Positions 44,488 to 53,633 of a stretch of DNA of 64,000 nt are shown in pieces (within the stretch, counting starts at the first letter, position 1; every line of letters starts with the position of its first letter). Location: assembly GCA_049317265.1 (NCBI GenBank), contig JBMOIP010000006.1, positions 62,001 through 126,000 of the forward strand, in the 5' to 3' direction. The position numbers were made by a program, and so were the translations under genes. The DNA comes from CAIVAT01 sp049317265. Lineage in GTDB: Bacteria > Bacteroidota > Bacteroidia > Bacteroidales > FEN-979. The notes under the pieces are model-generated. The model did no database searches, had not been told where the DNA came from, and worked only from the letters and a program-made list of their open reading frames with translations.

Positions 44488-45429
44488 ATGACAGGACAAC
44501 TGATCAGGTTGAGGTTTCTCCAGCTTTATCGTGGTTCCGGAAGCCTCGGATTATTCAGGGTTATTTTGGTGGTATTTATATTTGTTCCACTGGTTGCGCT
44601 GTTCCTGGTACAGCGAATCAAAGAGCATCCCTGGCAGTTTGCTGTTCCGGCCGTTGCACTCTACATCCTCTGGATGGTTCACAACACCCGTAAAGATTAC
44701 CATTTCCTTACGGCCATAGGACTGCAACCACAAAAAATCTACCTGGCTGAGTATGTTGTCTTTACCCTACCCCTTACAGTGCTGCTTTTGTGGGCCGGGC
44801 TGTATATTCATGCACTTGCATTTTGTGCCATCCTTTTTTTCATAACGTTTGCCATACCTTCAAAGGCTCAGATTTCAAAACGGCCGATCTCTATTGGCAT
44901 CATTCCGGCAGGGATGTTCGAATGGCAGGGGGGAATCAGGAAAAACCTTGTGGTCATCATTGTTTTTTACATTGCCGGGCTGGCCGGATTTTACCAGGTA
45001 TGGATTCCGGCGCTCTCCCTGCTTTTTCTTACCCTGGTTTTTATCTCCTTTTATTCCGAATATGAACCACTGAACACGCTTGCAGCTTCTGGATATGGCT
45101 CCCGGCAATTTATCCAAACCAAGCTTCTCCGCCATACCGGCTCCTTTACTTTGCTTTTGTTGCCATTATTGCTGAGTGCGCTGGCATATGGTGAATTCCA
45201 TTGGGAGATTACCGGGTATTTCCTGGCATCGGTAAACATGGTGGTATTCTCCATCCTCCTGAAATACTACCAATACAGACCCGGGGCATACTCAGGTGCA
45301 CATCAGCTGCTTACCATGCTCGTCTGTTTAATATCGATCATCCTGCCGGTAGCCCTGATCCTGATTTTCTGTAACCTTTTCCTGTTCTTTGGAGCGGATG
45401 GAAATCTGAAAAAATACCTGAATGATTGA
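44488..45429 (+). CDS. ABC transporter-associated membrane protein (hypothetical)
   Basis: The 313-residue protein has about nine hydrophobic segments and few recognisable motifs. Its stop overlaps the start of an ABC ATPase by 8 bp, so it is most likely the permease of that transporter. The substrate is unknown. Similar two-gene units are common and unassigned in Bacteroidota. Confidence 0.65.
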   Translation: MTGQLIRLRFLQLYRGSGSLGLFRVILVVFIFVPLVALFLVQRIKEHPWQFAVPAVALYILWMVHNTRKDYHFLTAIGLQPQKIYLAEYVVFTLPLTVLLLWAGLYIHALAFCAILFFITFAIPSKAQISKRPISIGIIPAGMFEWQGGIRKNLVVIIVFYIAGLAGFYQVWIPALSLLFLTLVFISFYSEYEPLNTLAASGYGSRQFIQTKLLRHTGSFTLLLLPLLLSALAYGEFHWEITGYFLASVNMVVFSILLKYYQYRPGAYSGAHQLLTMLVCLISIILPVALILIFCNLFLFFGADGNLKKYLND

Positions 45430-46159
45430 AATAGAGAATCTTATAGTAGCCTATGGTGATCACCGTGTGCTGAACGGACTATCCGTTGCATGGCATAACA
45501 AAGCAATTCACGGACTGGTGGGAATGAATGGCGCCGGGAAGACCACCCTGCTGAACACCATGGCCGGGTTCCTCAAACCAGGCAGCGGGACCATCTTAAT
45601 GGACGGTGTTTCACTCGGTAGAACTGCACTCTCTTATCTTGAAACGGAGAACTTCTTTTACAGCAATATCACCGGGCGGGAATATCTTGGTTTGTTCAGT
45701 GCGCCAGCAGTTTCCCAGGGGATCGATGAGTGGAACCAATTATTCAGGCTTCCGCTTGATGAACTGATAGAGGGTTATTCAAGCGGCATGAAGCGTAAAC
45801 TTGCCCTGGCAGGCGTACTCAGGCAGGAAAAACCGCTGGTCATCCTGGATGAACCTTTCAATGGCCTCGACCTTGAGGCTTCCCGCTTGCTGAGCCTGAT
45901 CATTGCCCGGCTGAAAGAGCGGGGTTCCACAGTGCTCGTCACATCGCATATCCTCGGATCCCTTACCGGCATTTGTGACCACATTCACCTGTTGAGCAAC
46001 GGGAAGATTGTTTTGTCAAGGGACCGGGAGAATTTTGCCAACCTGGAGAAGGAGATATTCAGGGACTCCGACCAGGGGTATTTTGACCTGGTGAACAACA
46101 TCATGCCGGGCCAAGAAAACGAACCAGGTTCTCAGGGCGATAAGAGGGATCCTGTTTAA
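45422..46159 (+). CDS. ABC transporter ATP-binding protein
   Basis: The 245-residue ATPase has Walker A GMNGAGKTT, signature YSSGMKRKLAL, Walker B LVILDEPFNGLD and the switch His in VTSHILG. It is single-domain and pairs with the preceding membrane protein. Its last 59 bp overlap, in antisense, the end of the DUF2235 gene on the other strand. Confidence 0.93.
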   Translation: MIEIENLIVAYGDHRVLNGLSVAWHNKAIHGLVGMNGAGKTTLLNTMAGFLKPGSGTILMDGVSLGRTALSYLETENFFYSNITGREYLGLFSAPAVSQGIDEWNQLFRLPLDELIEGYSSGMKRKLALAGVLRQEKPLVILDEPFNGLDLEASRLLSLIIARLKERGSTVLVTSHILGSLTGICDHIHLLSNGKIVLSRDRENFANLEKEIFRDSDQGYFDLVNNIMPGQENEPGSQGDKRDPV

Positions 46160-47129
46160 ACCGTTCCATCACTGAAGGATGCACCTGCTCATTGGTAGGA
46201 CCGGTGTTTGGGGTTTTTACTCCGATAGGCCGATGAAGCGTTCCATTCAACTTATAATACCATTTCATCGACTCATGTTTCAACCCAAGAGGGTCGGGGT
46301 GGAGTACGATTGGATCGAAAGAGAGATGGCAGGTTGCTGCCTTTTCGAGCATCCACTGCAGGGAGATATCCGAGAGGGCTGATTCGGGATATCCTCCGCC
46401 CACATCAGAGTGGACACCCGCGAACCACACCTGTTCGAGCGTTTGCCCCTTCGCATCCTTCTGCTGGTGCCAAAGCGTTGCCCCGAATTTCTTCCTTTTC
46501 TCATCTATGGCCAATGCATGGAATGCGTTCTCAATTTTTGTGGATAGTTCCGTGTCATGAAACTCATTGCGGCCATTGAAGATGTCGTGGGCCAGCAGCG
46601 GATTGCCCAACGCTCCCACTGTATCGAAAACCCCGATGAACTTTATCCTGGTCGACTCTTCCACTGCATACGTTTTTCTGAACAGCGTTGCCTCTTCCGA
46701 TTTCGGATGATAAGTGGGATGGCGCGACCGGTACAATTCATATGCTTTTTTAACCTGGCCTTCGTTTCGAAGGTCAAGGATGCCGGAGTTACGGATGAGC
46801 CCCGATAAACTCCTTACGGTAAACGCGCCCCGGCTGAATCCGAACAGGAAAAGTTCATCTCCGGGTTCATAATTGTTCATGATAAACCGGTAGGCCTGAA
46901 GGATATTTTCAGAAATTCCCGTGCCTGTTGCGCCGTCGAACACTTTTTTCAGTTTGTTGCCTTCTGAGCCGATGCCCAGGTCATAATAGAGTTTCTGCAC
47001 GGTGCCATCAAGTGATTTGGCGCTCAGGGCATTGGCCAGTTTGACGACATTGGTCTGGCAGGGTTTGCCATTTTCCTGTTCATCAGGCGTGTTCCAGGTT
47101 CCGTCGCAAAAAATTGCAATTCTTTTCAT
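46101..47129 (-). CDS. DUF2235 alpha/beta-hydrolase (Tle1-like phospholipase fold)
   Basis: The 342-residue protein has the family opening IAIFCDGTWN, the nucleophile elbow LFGFSRGAFT (Ser), GVFDTVGALGNP, and the acid/histidine region FAGVHSDVGGGYPES. These are the catalytic features of T6SS Tle1 effectors and related DUF2235 proteins. No secretion signal, VgrG or immunity gene is next to it, so a housekeeping or metabolic role is as likely as toxicity. Confidence 0.85.
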   Translation of the reverse strand: MKRIAIFCDGTWNTPDEQENGKPCQTNVVKLANALSAKSLDGTVQKLYYDLGIGSEGNKLKKVFDGATGTGISENILQAYRFIMNNYEPGDELFLFGFSRGAFTVRSLSGLIRNSGILDLRNEGQVKKAYELYRSRHPTYHPKSEEATLFRKTYAVEESTRIKFIGVFDTVGALGNPLLAHDIFNGRNEFHDTELSTKIENAFHALAIDEKRKKFGATLWHQQKDAKGQTLEQVWFAGVHSDVGGGYPESALSDISLQWMLEKAATCHLSFDPIVLHPDPLGLKHESMKWYYKLNGTLHRPIGVKTPNTGPTNEQVHPSVMERFKQDPSYRPENLVRFLGPA

Positions 47130-47402
47130 ACCTGAAGTATTTAACTTGAATTATTCGTTTAATTTCCCCGGGAGATTCATTGGTATTTTCTCTATAGTCC
47201 TCTGTATTAAAAAATTACACAGAGACTCACGGAGGATACGATGAGAACCACAGAGAAAAAGTGAATTTTAAATTGATCAGGAAAAATCCCAAACCAATCG
47301 GTCAAAGTACAGACCAAAAGTAAGAAATTTTATTCATAAACAATGAGGTACAGAAATACCTGAAACAAACAACCCTGAAATTAAAATGGTGTGCTTAACG
47401 GA
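47130..47402. other. intergenic region without a gene
   Basis: There is no supported gene. It contains a dispersed-looking CTCTGTG/CACAGAG-type sequence (about 47195-47256) but no perfect hairpin, and nothing else recognisable. Confidence 0.55.
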
Positions 47403-48350
47403 TTACAAAAGTTTCTTCCTGATCTCGGTCAGCATCACTTCGGTCATTTTTGCCAGGTCGTACTCGTAATTAAGCCCCCAGTCTCTCTTTGCAACGGAAT
47501 CATTGATGCAGGCAGGCCATGAGTCGGCGATGGCCTGGCGGAAGTCGGGCTTGTAGGTGATTTCAAAATCGGGGATGTGTTTTTTGATCTCTTCGGCCAG
47601 GATTTGCGGCGTAAAACAGATGCCGGCCACATTGTAGCTGGAGCGCAAGGTCAGCCTGGATGCATCGGCCTGCATCACATCGATGGTGGCCTTGATGGCA
47701 TCGGGCATGAACATCATCGGGAGCGCTGATTGTGGACCCAGGAAGCATTCGTATTTCTTATGTTTGATGGCTTCATAGAAAATCTCTACAGCGTAATCGG
47801 TGGTTCCTCCCCCTGCTTCTGTTTTATAGCTGATCAGACCGGGATAGCGCAGACTGCGGGTATCGACGCCATATTTGTTGAAGTAATATTCGATCCAGCG
47901 TTCACCGGCGAGTTTACTGATGCCATATACGGTATTGGGCTCCATGATGGTGTACTGCGGCGTGTCCATTCGGGGGGTGGAGGGGCCGAACACGGCAATG
48001 GAGGAGGGCCAGAAAATTTTCCGTATTTTTAATTCACGTGCCAGTTCAAGCACATTCATAAGGCTGCGCATGTTGATGTCCCACGATGCCAGCGGGCGTT
48101 TCTCGGCATTACCTGAAAGGATGGCGGCCAGGTGGTATACCTGGGTGATTTTTTCGTGTTCAAGGATCAGGTGAAGTTTGGAAGCATCCAGTACATCGAG
48201 GATTTCGAACGGACCTGTCCCGGCAACTTCGGCCGGGGCCGGGCGGATATCAGTGGCTATAACCTTTGATTCTCCATAAATTCTGCGAAGTTCGAGGGTG
48301 AGTTCCGAACCGATCTGACCGGAGCATCCGATGACGAGTATTTTTTCCAT
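47403..48350 (-). CDS. SDR-type L-threonine 3-dehydrogenase-like epimerase
   Basis: The 315-residue extended SDR begins LVIGCSGQIGSEL. It has YHLAAILSGNAE, the YGISKLAGERW catalytic motif (Tyr about 141) and MFMPDAIKATIDVMQA. The whole sequence resembles the GalE-like threonine dehydrogenase group, which converts L-threonine to 2-amino-3-oxobutyrate with NAD. Threonine breakdown is the likely role; a nucleotide-sugar epimerase is the alternative. A TACTTTTG element lies 26 bp upstream (minus strand, 48377-48384). Confidence 0.85.
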   Translation of the reverse strand: MEKILVIGCSGQIGSELTLELRRIYGESKVIATDIRPAPAEVAGTGPFEILDVLDASKLHLILEHEKITQVYHLAAILSGNAEKRPLASWDINMRSLMNVLELARELKIRKIFWPSSIAVFGPSTPRMDTPQYTIMEPNTVYGISKLAGERWIEYYFNKYGVDTRSLRYPGLISYKTEAGGGTTDYAVEIFYEAIKHKKYECFLGPQSALPMMFMPDAIKATIDVMQADASRLTLRSSYNVAGICFTPQILAEEIKKHIPDFEITYKPDFRQAIADSWPACINDSVAKRDWGLNYEYDLAKMTEVMLTEIRKKLL

Positions 48351-48456
48351 GATAGGGGCTGAGTTTTGAGTTTTTGCAAAAGTAACAAGATTTACTGTGA
48401 ATTAAATAGCAGTTCGGCTGAACACGCTATTTTTTCAAAGTTTCCAATTTATTCGG

Positions 48457-48464
48457 TATCTTTG
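48457..48464 (+). promoter_or_regulatory. putative -7 element (TATCTTTG) with about 140-nt leader
   Basis: This is an exact TAnnTTTG match. The leader to the ATG at 48611 is long for this genome, contains a 17-codon open frame (48488-48541) and ends in an unusually strong AAAGGAGGAG ribosome site. Confidence 0.5.
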
Positions 48465-48610
48465 CACCACAATTTTTTGACATTCAAATGGACGACGGAC
48501 CTGCGCGAAGCATTCGATTCACACCACCCCTGTTCCGGTAGGGTTGCATCCTGATTGATTCATGGTGCATCGCTCTTCCTTTCAGAGGTTAACAAAAGGA
48601 GGAGGCGAAT

Positions 48611-49885
48611 ATGACATCTCAAATTACCTTCTATTTAAGCCAGATACTCGGAAAAAGTTACATTGCCGATGATGGAGTCGTATTGGGAAGGATCAAGGAT
48701 TTTTTAATTGACCAGAGTTCTCTCCCCGGTAAGGAGTCTGAACCTGTCCGCCCGCGGGTTGTGGCGATCAGGGTTAAGAAGGGAAATGATTACAGGGTCC
48801 TTGATTTTTCATCCTTTGAGATTAAGAAGTTCAAGCGGAAACTCAGGATCACCTGTCTTGAAGTACATGACATTATTCCGGAAGCCTTTACCAATAGCCT
48901 GTGGCTCGCCGAGAACATCCTGGATAAGCAGATTGTTGACATCAATGGCCGTAAACTGGTCAGGGTCAATGATATCCGGATGGTGATGATCCCTGCCGGC
49001 ACATACGCCATTGCGGTAGATGTGGGGATGGAAGGGCTGTTGAGGCGGATCGGGATTGACAAGCCCATCCAGACCATGCTCGATCCGTTCAAGGCGGATA
49101 TCCCCGGGAAATTCATCCTGTGGGATGATATTGCAGCCGTTGACTTCTCGAATTCCAGCATCAAACTCTCCAAATCCACATCCAAGCTGAATACGCTGCA
49201 TCCTTCCGACCTGGCGGATATCATCGAAGACCTGGATAAAGCAACCCGGACCTATATTTTTGCCTCCCTCGATGAAGAGCAGGCGGCTGACGTACTTGAA
49301 GAGATGGAGCCGCATGCCCAGATACAGCTTGTCGAGAGTTTGCCGGTAGAGAAAGTAGCCGATGTGCTTGAAAAGATGCCGGCCGATGAGGTGGCCGACC
49401 TCCTGGATGCACTGGCAGAGGATAAGGCAGAAAAACTCCTTGAAGAGATGGAGAAGGAGTCGTCGGAAGAGGTGAGGGAGTTGCTTGAATACCCTGATAA
49501 AGTCGTTGGATCGCTGATGACCACCGACTATTATGCTTTCAATGAGGATCTTACAGTAGCTGAAGCCCTTGATGAACTCCGCCGTCTGCAGCCAGAACCG
49601 GCACATATCTATACCATCATTGTTACGGACAAGAGCGAACGTTTTCTCTCTTCCATCCTTTTAGGTGAGCTGGTGGTAGCTGATCCTTCCAGGCACCTGA
49701 AAGAGATTATGAACAAACATGCAGTAAGTGTTTTTGATGATGATAAAGTGGATTCCCTGGCAGTCCTGGTATCAAGGTACAATCTTCTGGCTGTTCCGGT
49801 GATCAACAAGAACCGGCAGATGGAGGGCATCGTGGTGGTTGAGGATATCGTAGAGGATTTACTGAGCCGCAGGAAAACAAGGTAG
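48611..49885 (+). CDS. PRC-barrel, MgtE-N and CBS domain protein
   Basis: The 424-residue soluble protein has a PRC-barrel-like N-terminus (SYIADDGVVLGRIKDFLID). An MgtE intracellular N domain follows (about 195-305: LHPSDLADIIEDL, AADVLEEM, MPADEVADLLDAL), then two CBS motifs (about 300-420). The MgtE membrane domain is absent. In many bacteria this architecture stands beside an NRAMP transporter and is thought to sense the divalent ion; a remnant of such a transporter follows here (49890-50010). Confidence 0.88.
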   Translation: MTSQITFYLSQILGKSYIADDGVVLGRIKDFLIDQSSLPGKESEPVRPRVVAIRVKKGNDYRVLDFSSFEIKKFKRKLRITCLEVHDIIPEAFTNSLWLAENILDKQIVDINGRKLVRVNDIRMVMIPAGTYAIAVDVGMEGLLRRIGIDKPIQTMLDPFKADIPGKFILWDDIAAVDFSNSSIKLSKSTSKLNTLHPSDLADIIEDLDKATRTYIFASLDEEQAADVLEEMEPHAQIQLVESLPVEKVADVLEKMPADEVADLLDALAEDKAEKLLEEMEKESSEEVRELLEYPDKVVGSLMTTDYYAFNEDLTVAEALDELRRLQPEPAHIYTIIVTDKSERFLSSILLGELVVADPSRHLKEIMNKHAVSVFDDDKVDSLAVLVSRYNLLAVPVINKNRQMEGIVVVEDIVEDLLSRRKTR

Positions 49886-49889
49886 GCCG

Positions 49890-50010
49890 GAAAAATTATA
49901 TGGCTACCTCCATCAGAAGGAAATCTATAGTGGTTACATTCTTCCTCTTGCCACTGCCTTTTATGTGTGCGAGGCATTTGGCTTTGAGGCTGTTATTGCC
50001 ACTCTTCAGC
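49890..50010 (+). pseudogene. remnant of an NRAMP metal transporter gene
   Basis: One plus-strand frame reads GYILPLATAFYVCEAFGFE near 49932-49988, with no start and soon running into the end of the next gene. This resembles the LPLxxAxxVCEAFGxE helix of NRAMP transporters. The preceding MgtE-N/CBS gene is the usual NRAMP neighbour, so I read it as what remains after deletion of the transporter. Only about 40 codons survive. Confidence 0.5.
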
Positions 50011-50020
50011 TAATCGGAAA

Positions 50021-51703
50021 CTATTTTCCGTTCACCATCTGCAACAAATCGTTTCCTACTGCCATGCCTCGTTCCTGCATGTTCCGGATGACCTGCCTTG
50101 ATTTTTCCGGGTTACCGTGCTGGAAGTAGAGCAGAACCAAGTTGTTGTTGGCCTGTGGATCATAGGGATTGAGTTCAAGCACTTTTTCGAGATTCACTGC
50201 GGCGCTGTCAAACTGCTCTTTTGAAAATGCGATCTGGGCCAGCAGGAAGTAGGCGTCGGGAATCGGGTTCTCCTTCAGTTCCACTCTAAGGTAGTGTTCT
50301 GCGGAATCGACCTCCTTTTTGTCAAAGAGCACCTTTCCCAGGTAGTAGTTGAGGTTCTTCAGTTTCGGATCAATCGCCCTGGCTTCCCGGAAGAGTTTTT
50401 CCCTTTCGGCCGGATCATCTGTTTTGGTTCCCAGCAGTGTTTTGGCATAGGCAGAATGGGGAGAACCTTCAGCAGCATGGGTCCAGAAAGTTACAGGATC
50501 ACTAAAGTAACCAATACGGACAGAGCTTTGAATGATAAAAATGAGAGAGATGGCTGCTACGATGGCTGTTTTTGTTTTTGCACTGACCGTATTGCCAAAG
50601 GGGACGGCCTGGCTGAGCATGATCAGGATCCCGACCACCGGAAGATAGAGCCTGTGCTCGAAAACCTGGTCGTTGAGCGATTTGGGGACGATGAGCACCG
50701 GCACCAGGAAGATGATAAACCAGAAAAGCCCCAGGTAGGTGAGTGGTTTGGTATAGCTTTTTGAATAAACGATCAGGGCAACGAATGCTGCCAGTGCCAG
50801 CGCGCCCCAGATGAGGGTGATGTCTTCTGCCATCGGAAATACGGTAAGGTTGACCGGGAAGAAGATTTTTCCAAGGTATTGCAGGATCACTCCCAGTCTT
50901 TCAATTCCGGCCTGCATCATGGCCTCCGGGGAGATCCAGTTCTTTGCCAGGGTGGCGGTAGATCTGACGAAAAACCAGATACCCACGGCTGCAAACCAGC
51001 TGATCACCGGCAGGACAAGTTTCTTCCAGCCGCATTTCAGGTAAAAGACCAGCAACCCACCCATGATGACCGGGATGATGATGGCAGTTTCCTTGGTGAA
51101 TAATGCAGCCAGTAAAAAGAGGAAGTGAAGCAGCAGAACTCCCGGGCCAGGTTTATCAAGATACCTGAACAACAGGATAAACGAGGAGAGAAAGAAGATC
51201 ATCAGCAACATGTCGTTCCTGCCCGGGATCCAGGCTACGGCCTGCGTCAGCACAGGGTGTACGGCGAAAACCAGGGAGAGCAGAAATGCATCCAGCGGGG
51301 GGATTTTGATCCTTTTGAAAAAGAGGAACAGCAACACCACCGAAAGAATATGAAAAAGGAGGTTGGTAAAGTGATAGCCGGCCGGTTTCGTTCCGAACAA
51401 CCGTGATTCAATGATGAAATCGACCAGGAAAAGAGGCCGGTAATAGGCATCCTTGGTAGGGTTGAACAATCCCCGCTGAAAAGAGACACCTATATTCGAT
51501 GCATCTGCATTATACTGGGCATTCTCCACGATGAAAATCGAATCGTCGAGTTTTGTGTAGTCGAGCAAAAGGGTCCTGGCATAAACCAGGAAGGTAATGG
51601 CAACCAGCACAAGGATGGCAAACATCGTATTTGAAAATCGTCCCTCAAGGCCAGCCGGTTTTAGCTTTGCAGCATTTTTGCCACTTTTTTTCGGGGATGC
51701 CAT
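50021..51703 (-). CDS. membrane glycosyltransferase-like protein with TPR repeats
   Basis: The 560-residue protein has a Lys-rich N-terminus and about eleven transmembrane helices. An early lumenal acidic pair (KLDDSIFI, residues about 54-61) resembles GT39/TMTC-type transferases, and three TPR-like units fill residues 430-555 (YLGKVLFDKKEVDSAEHYL, AFSKEQFDSAAVNLEKVL). Such proteins are candidates for protein O-mannosylation at the membrane, consistent with Bacteroidota O-glycosylation, but the acceptor is unknown. Confidence 0.75.
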   Translation of the reverse strand: MASPKKSGKNAAKLKPAGLEGRFSNTMFAILVLVAITFLVYARTLLLDYTKLDDSIFIVENAQYNADASNIGVSFQRGLFNPTKDAYYRPLFLVDFIIESRLFGTKPAGYHFTNLLFHILSVVLLFLFFKRIKIPPLDAFLLSLVFAVHPVLTQAVAWIPGRNDMLLMIFFLSSFILLFRYLDKPGPGVLLLHFLFLLAALFTKETAIIIPVIMGGLLVFYLKCGWKKLVLPVISWFAAVGIWFFVRSTATLAKNWISPEAMMQAGIERLGVILQYLGKIFFPVNLTVFPMAEDITLIWGALALAAFVALIVYSKSYTKPLTYLGLFWFIIFLVPVLIVPKSLNDQVFEHRLYLPVVGILIMLSQAVPFGNTVSAKTKTAIVAAISLIFIIQSSVRIGYFSDPVTFWTHAAEGSPHSAYAKTLLGTKTDDPAEREKLFREARAIDPKLKNLNYYLGKVLFDKKEVDSAEHYLRVELKENPIPDAYFLLAQIAFSKEQFDSAAVNLEKVLELNPYDPQANNNLVLLYFQHGNPEKSRQVIRNMQERGMAVGNDLLQMVNGK

Positions 51704-51728
51704 GTTAAAGCTGTTGCGATGCTCAATG

Positions 51729-53408
51729 CTATATTTTCACTGCCCTGATCACCTGCCTTGAAGTGCCTGAAGTGATTCGCAGGAGATAGACCCCTGCAGG
51801 GAGGGTGTTGAACTCACTGAGCGTAACGGCAGTAAAAGGCTGAGCCATCATGGTTTTTGAAATCATCAGTTTTCCTGATACGGAAAATGTTTCGATGGTA
51901 ATTTTTTCGGATGATTTCAGGTTTCCGATGAGAATCGGGTTGGCAGCAAAAGGGATGGGGCCAAGGGTGAATGTTTCAGTTTCGATGGGGCCGGAATCGG
52001 TGGTTGCGAGAAACAACCTGGCATTCATCACGTTTGGTATGCCATAGCCATAGAGGGAATCAGGTGTGAAGGCCTTTGAAGCCGTGTTGCGAACGGCAAC
52101 ACGCAGTTGCTCGGCCGAAAAAGCAGGAGTAGATTGCCAGAGGCATGCCAGTGCTCCGGCCATGATGGGTGAGGAGAAGGATGTTCCGCTGCCCTGCCCG
52201 ACGCTGCCATCCGGAGATACAACCGTTGAACCCTGGCCCTGAGTAACAACATCAGGCTTGATGCGCCGGTCGAAGGTCGGACCCGTTGAACTGAAGTAAG
52301 CGTAGGATCCCTGCCAATCAACGGCTCCAAGGGTGAACACACTGTCGCCATCGGCAGGAGCAGAGATGTAGTGCCATGCATTGGCGCCGTCGTTCCCTGC
52401 ACTGTTTACCACCAGGATGCCGCGGCTGGCCGCGAGGTCGGCTGCCCTTGTGACAGGGGTGGTATTGCCATCCATGCTGGCATAGGTATGACTGTTGGCG
52501 GCGGTTCCAAATTCAGTATAGCCCAGTGATGAGTTGATCACATCAGCGCCAAGGCTGTCGGCGAATTCAGCGCCGCCTGCCCAGTTGTACTCTTCAATCA
52601 GCTCTTCGTACCATCCCACTTCGGTGCGGATAAGCCAGAACGAGGCATGGGGCGCTGTCCCGACAATTTGCCCGGGGAGGTTGGCTCCCATGGTGGAGAG
52701 GACCATGGTCCCATGGTAATGCATCGAGTCGGCATAGACGTTGTTCCCGGGCTGGTTGAAATCGCGGGTGCCGAGAATCCGGTTGTTCAGCCAGAGACTG
52801 TCAAAAGCTGAAACCTGGTCAACCCGGTTGAAACCTGCATCCAGGATGGCGATCATCATTCCTTCTCCCTGGTATCCAAGGCTGTGCAGCCCGTCGACCG
52901 AGATCATGTGGGCCTGGTTGTACGCCATGCCATAGTTGATCGTACCGGTAGATTTCACAGATGTGACAGGGCCCGCATTGCTGATGGTAAAAGGGGGAAT
53001 TCCTTCAATTGCTTGAGTTCCGGACTTTATCCCGGTTGCAACCGGCTTGTCTGCCAATACCTGGTCGATATGGTCGACAAACGGTAATGCGGAGATGGCT
53101 GCCAGGACTGTTGAACTGTTTGTATTGACCACTACTGCGTTGAACCATTTCAGGGGATAAACAACCGTTGCACCCGTTGCAGCTATTTGTGCAACATAGG
53201 ATGGTGTTACGGGAAGGTCCTTTAAATCAAGAGCAATGTTTGACTTTGTTCTGCGGTCAATGGATCGCTGGGTTAAAAATGCCAGCGGATTTGACAGGGA
53301 GTAGGGGTTGTTGTCTTTGTTTTTCAGGAAGACAACATGCTTCTCCGTCTGGGCAAACAAGCCAAGCGAAAAAACAAAGGTGATGGCTATCAGGAGTATA
53401 TTTCTCAT
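51729..53408 (-). CDS. T9SS-secreted subtilisin-like (S8) serine protease
   Basis: The 559-residue protein has a signal peptide (cleavage near LFAQ) and an inhibitor-like propeptide region (about 20-170). The S8 domain has Asp190 (AILDAGF), His232 (YHGTMV), the oxyanion Asn in NSAGND and Ser410 (GTSFSSPIMAG). The final 70 residues form a T9SS sorting domain ending in IRAVKI. All catalytic residues are present. It should be exported by T9SS and act on extracellular proteins. Confidence 0.92.
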   Translation of the reverse strand: MRNILLIAITFVFSLGLFAQTEKHVVFLKNKDNNPYSLSNPLAFLTQRSIDRRTKSNIALDLKDLPVTPSYVAQIAATGATVVYPLKWFNAVVVNTNSSTVLAAISALPFVDHIDQVLADKPVATGIKSGTQAIEGIPPFTISNAGPVTSVKSTGTINYGMAYNQAHMISVDGLHSLGYQGEGMMIAILDAGFNRVDQVSAFDSLWLNNRILGTRDFNQPGNNVYADSMHYHGTMVLSTMGANLPGQIVGTAPHASFWLIRTEVGWYEELIEEYNWAGGAEFADSLGADVINSSLGYTEFGTAANSHTYASMDGNTTPVTRAADLAASRGILVVNSAGNDGANAWHYISAPADGDSVFTLGAVDWQGSYAYFSSTGPTFDRRIKPDVVTQGQGSTVVSPDGSVGQGSGTSFSSPIMAGALACLWQSTPAFSAEQLRVAVRNTASKAFTPDSLYGYGIPNVMNARLFLATTDSGPIETETFTLGPIPFAANPILIGNLKSSEKITIETFSVSGKLMISKTMMAQPFTAVTLSEFNTLPAGVYLLRITSGTSRQVIRAVKI

Positions 53409-53473
53409 ATCAGATTGGAATAAGTGCCGGTTAATAATACCTTTCCGATTCTTGCCCTGCCGGTTTTTTCCTC

Positions 53474-53532
53474 TTTGTGAACTTTGTGCATTACTTTGTG
53501 TCTTTGTGGTTAATTTTTTTCAACCACAAAGA
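53474..53532. repeat. intergenic CTTTGTG repeat with 11-bp hairpin
   Basis: Three copies of TTTGTG end in TCTTTGTGGTT (53501-53511), which pairs perfectly with AACCACAAAGA (53522-53532) around a 10-nt T-rich loop. The sequence is nearly the same as the repeat at 3762-3820. It lies just upstream of the protease gene and downstream of the GH92 gene. Confidence 0.7.
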
Positions 53533-53633
53533 TTGCAATGCCGACACAAAGAACACTAAGAATGTATGACGGAGTCCGAATCTTTTTACAAAGTTACGGT
53601 TTTTTGGTTTCAGATGATGGGGCCCGCCCGATT

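Noticed and set aside
46101..47129. T6SS toxin-immunity locus around the DUF2235 gene
   Set aside because: No VgrG, PAAR, adaptor or immunity-like gene is next to it; neighbours are an ABC transporter and a threonine dehydrogenase-like gene.
48366..48554. 62-codon plus-strand frame before the CBS gene
   Set aside because: It begins upstream of the predicted promoter, has no domain, and spans the -7 element. It is more likely untranslated.
48466..48610. Mn or Mg riboswitch before the MgtE-N/CBS gene
   Set aside because: No conserved yybP-ykoY or M-box core sequence could be recognised by eye. It is kept only as an unexplained leader.
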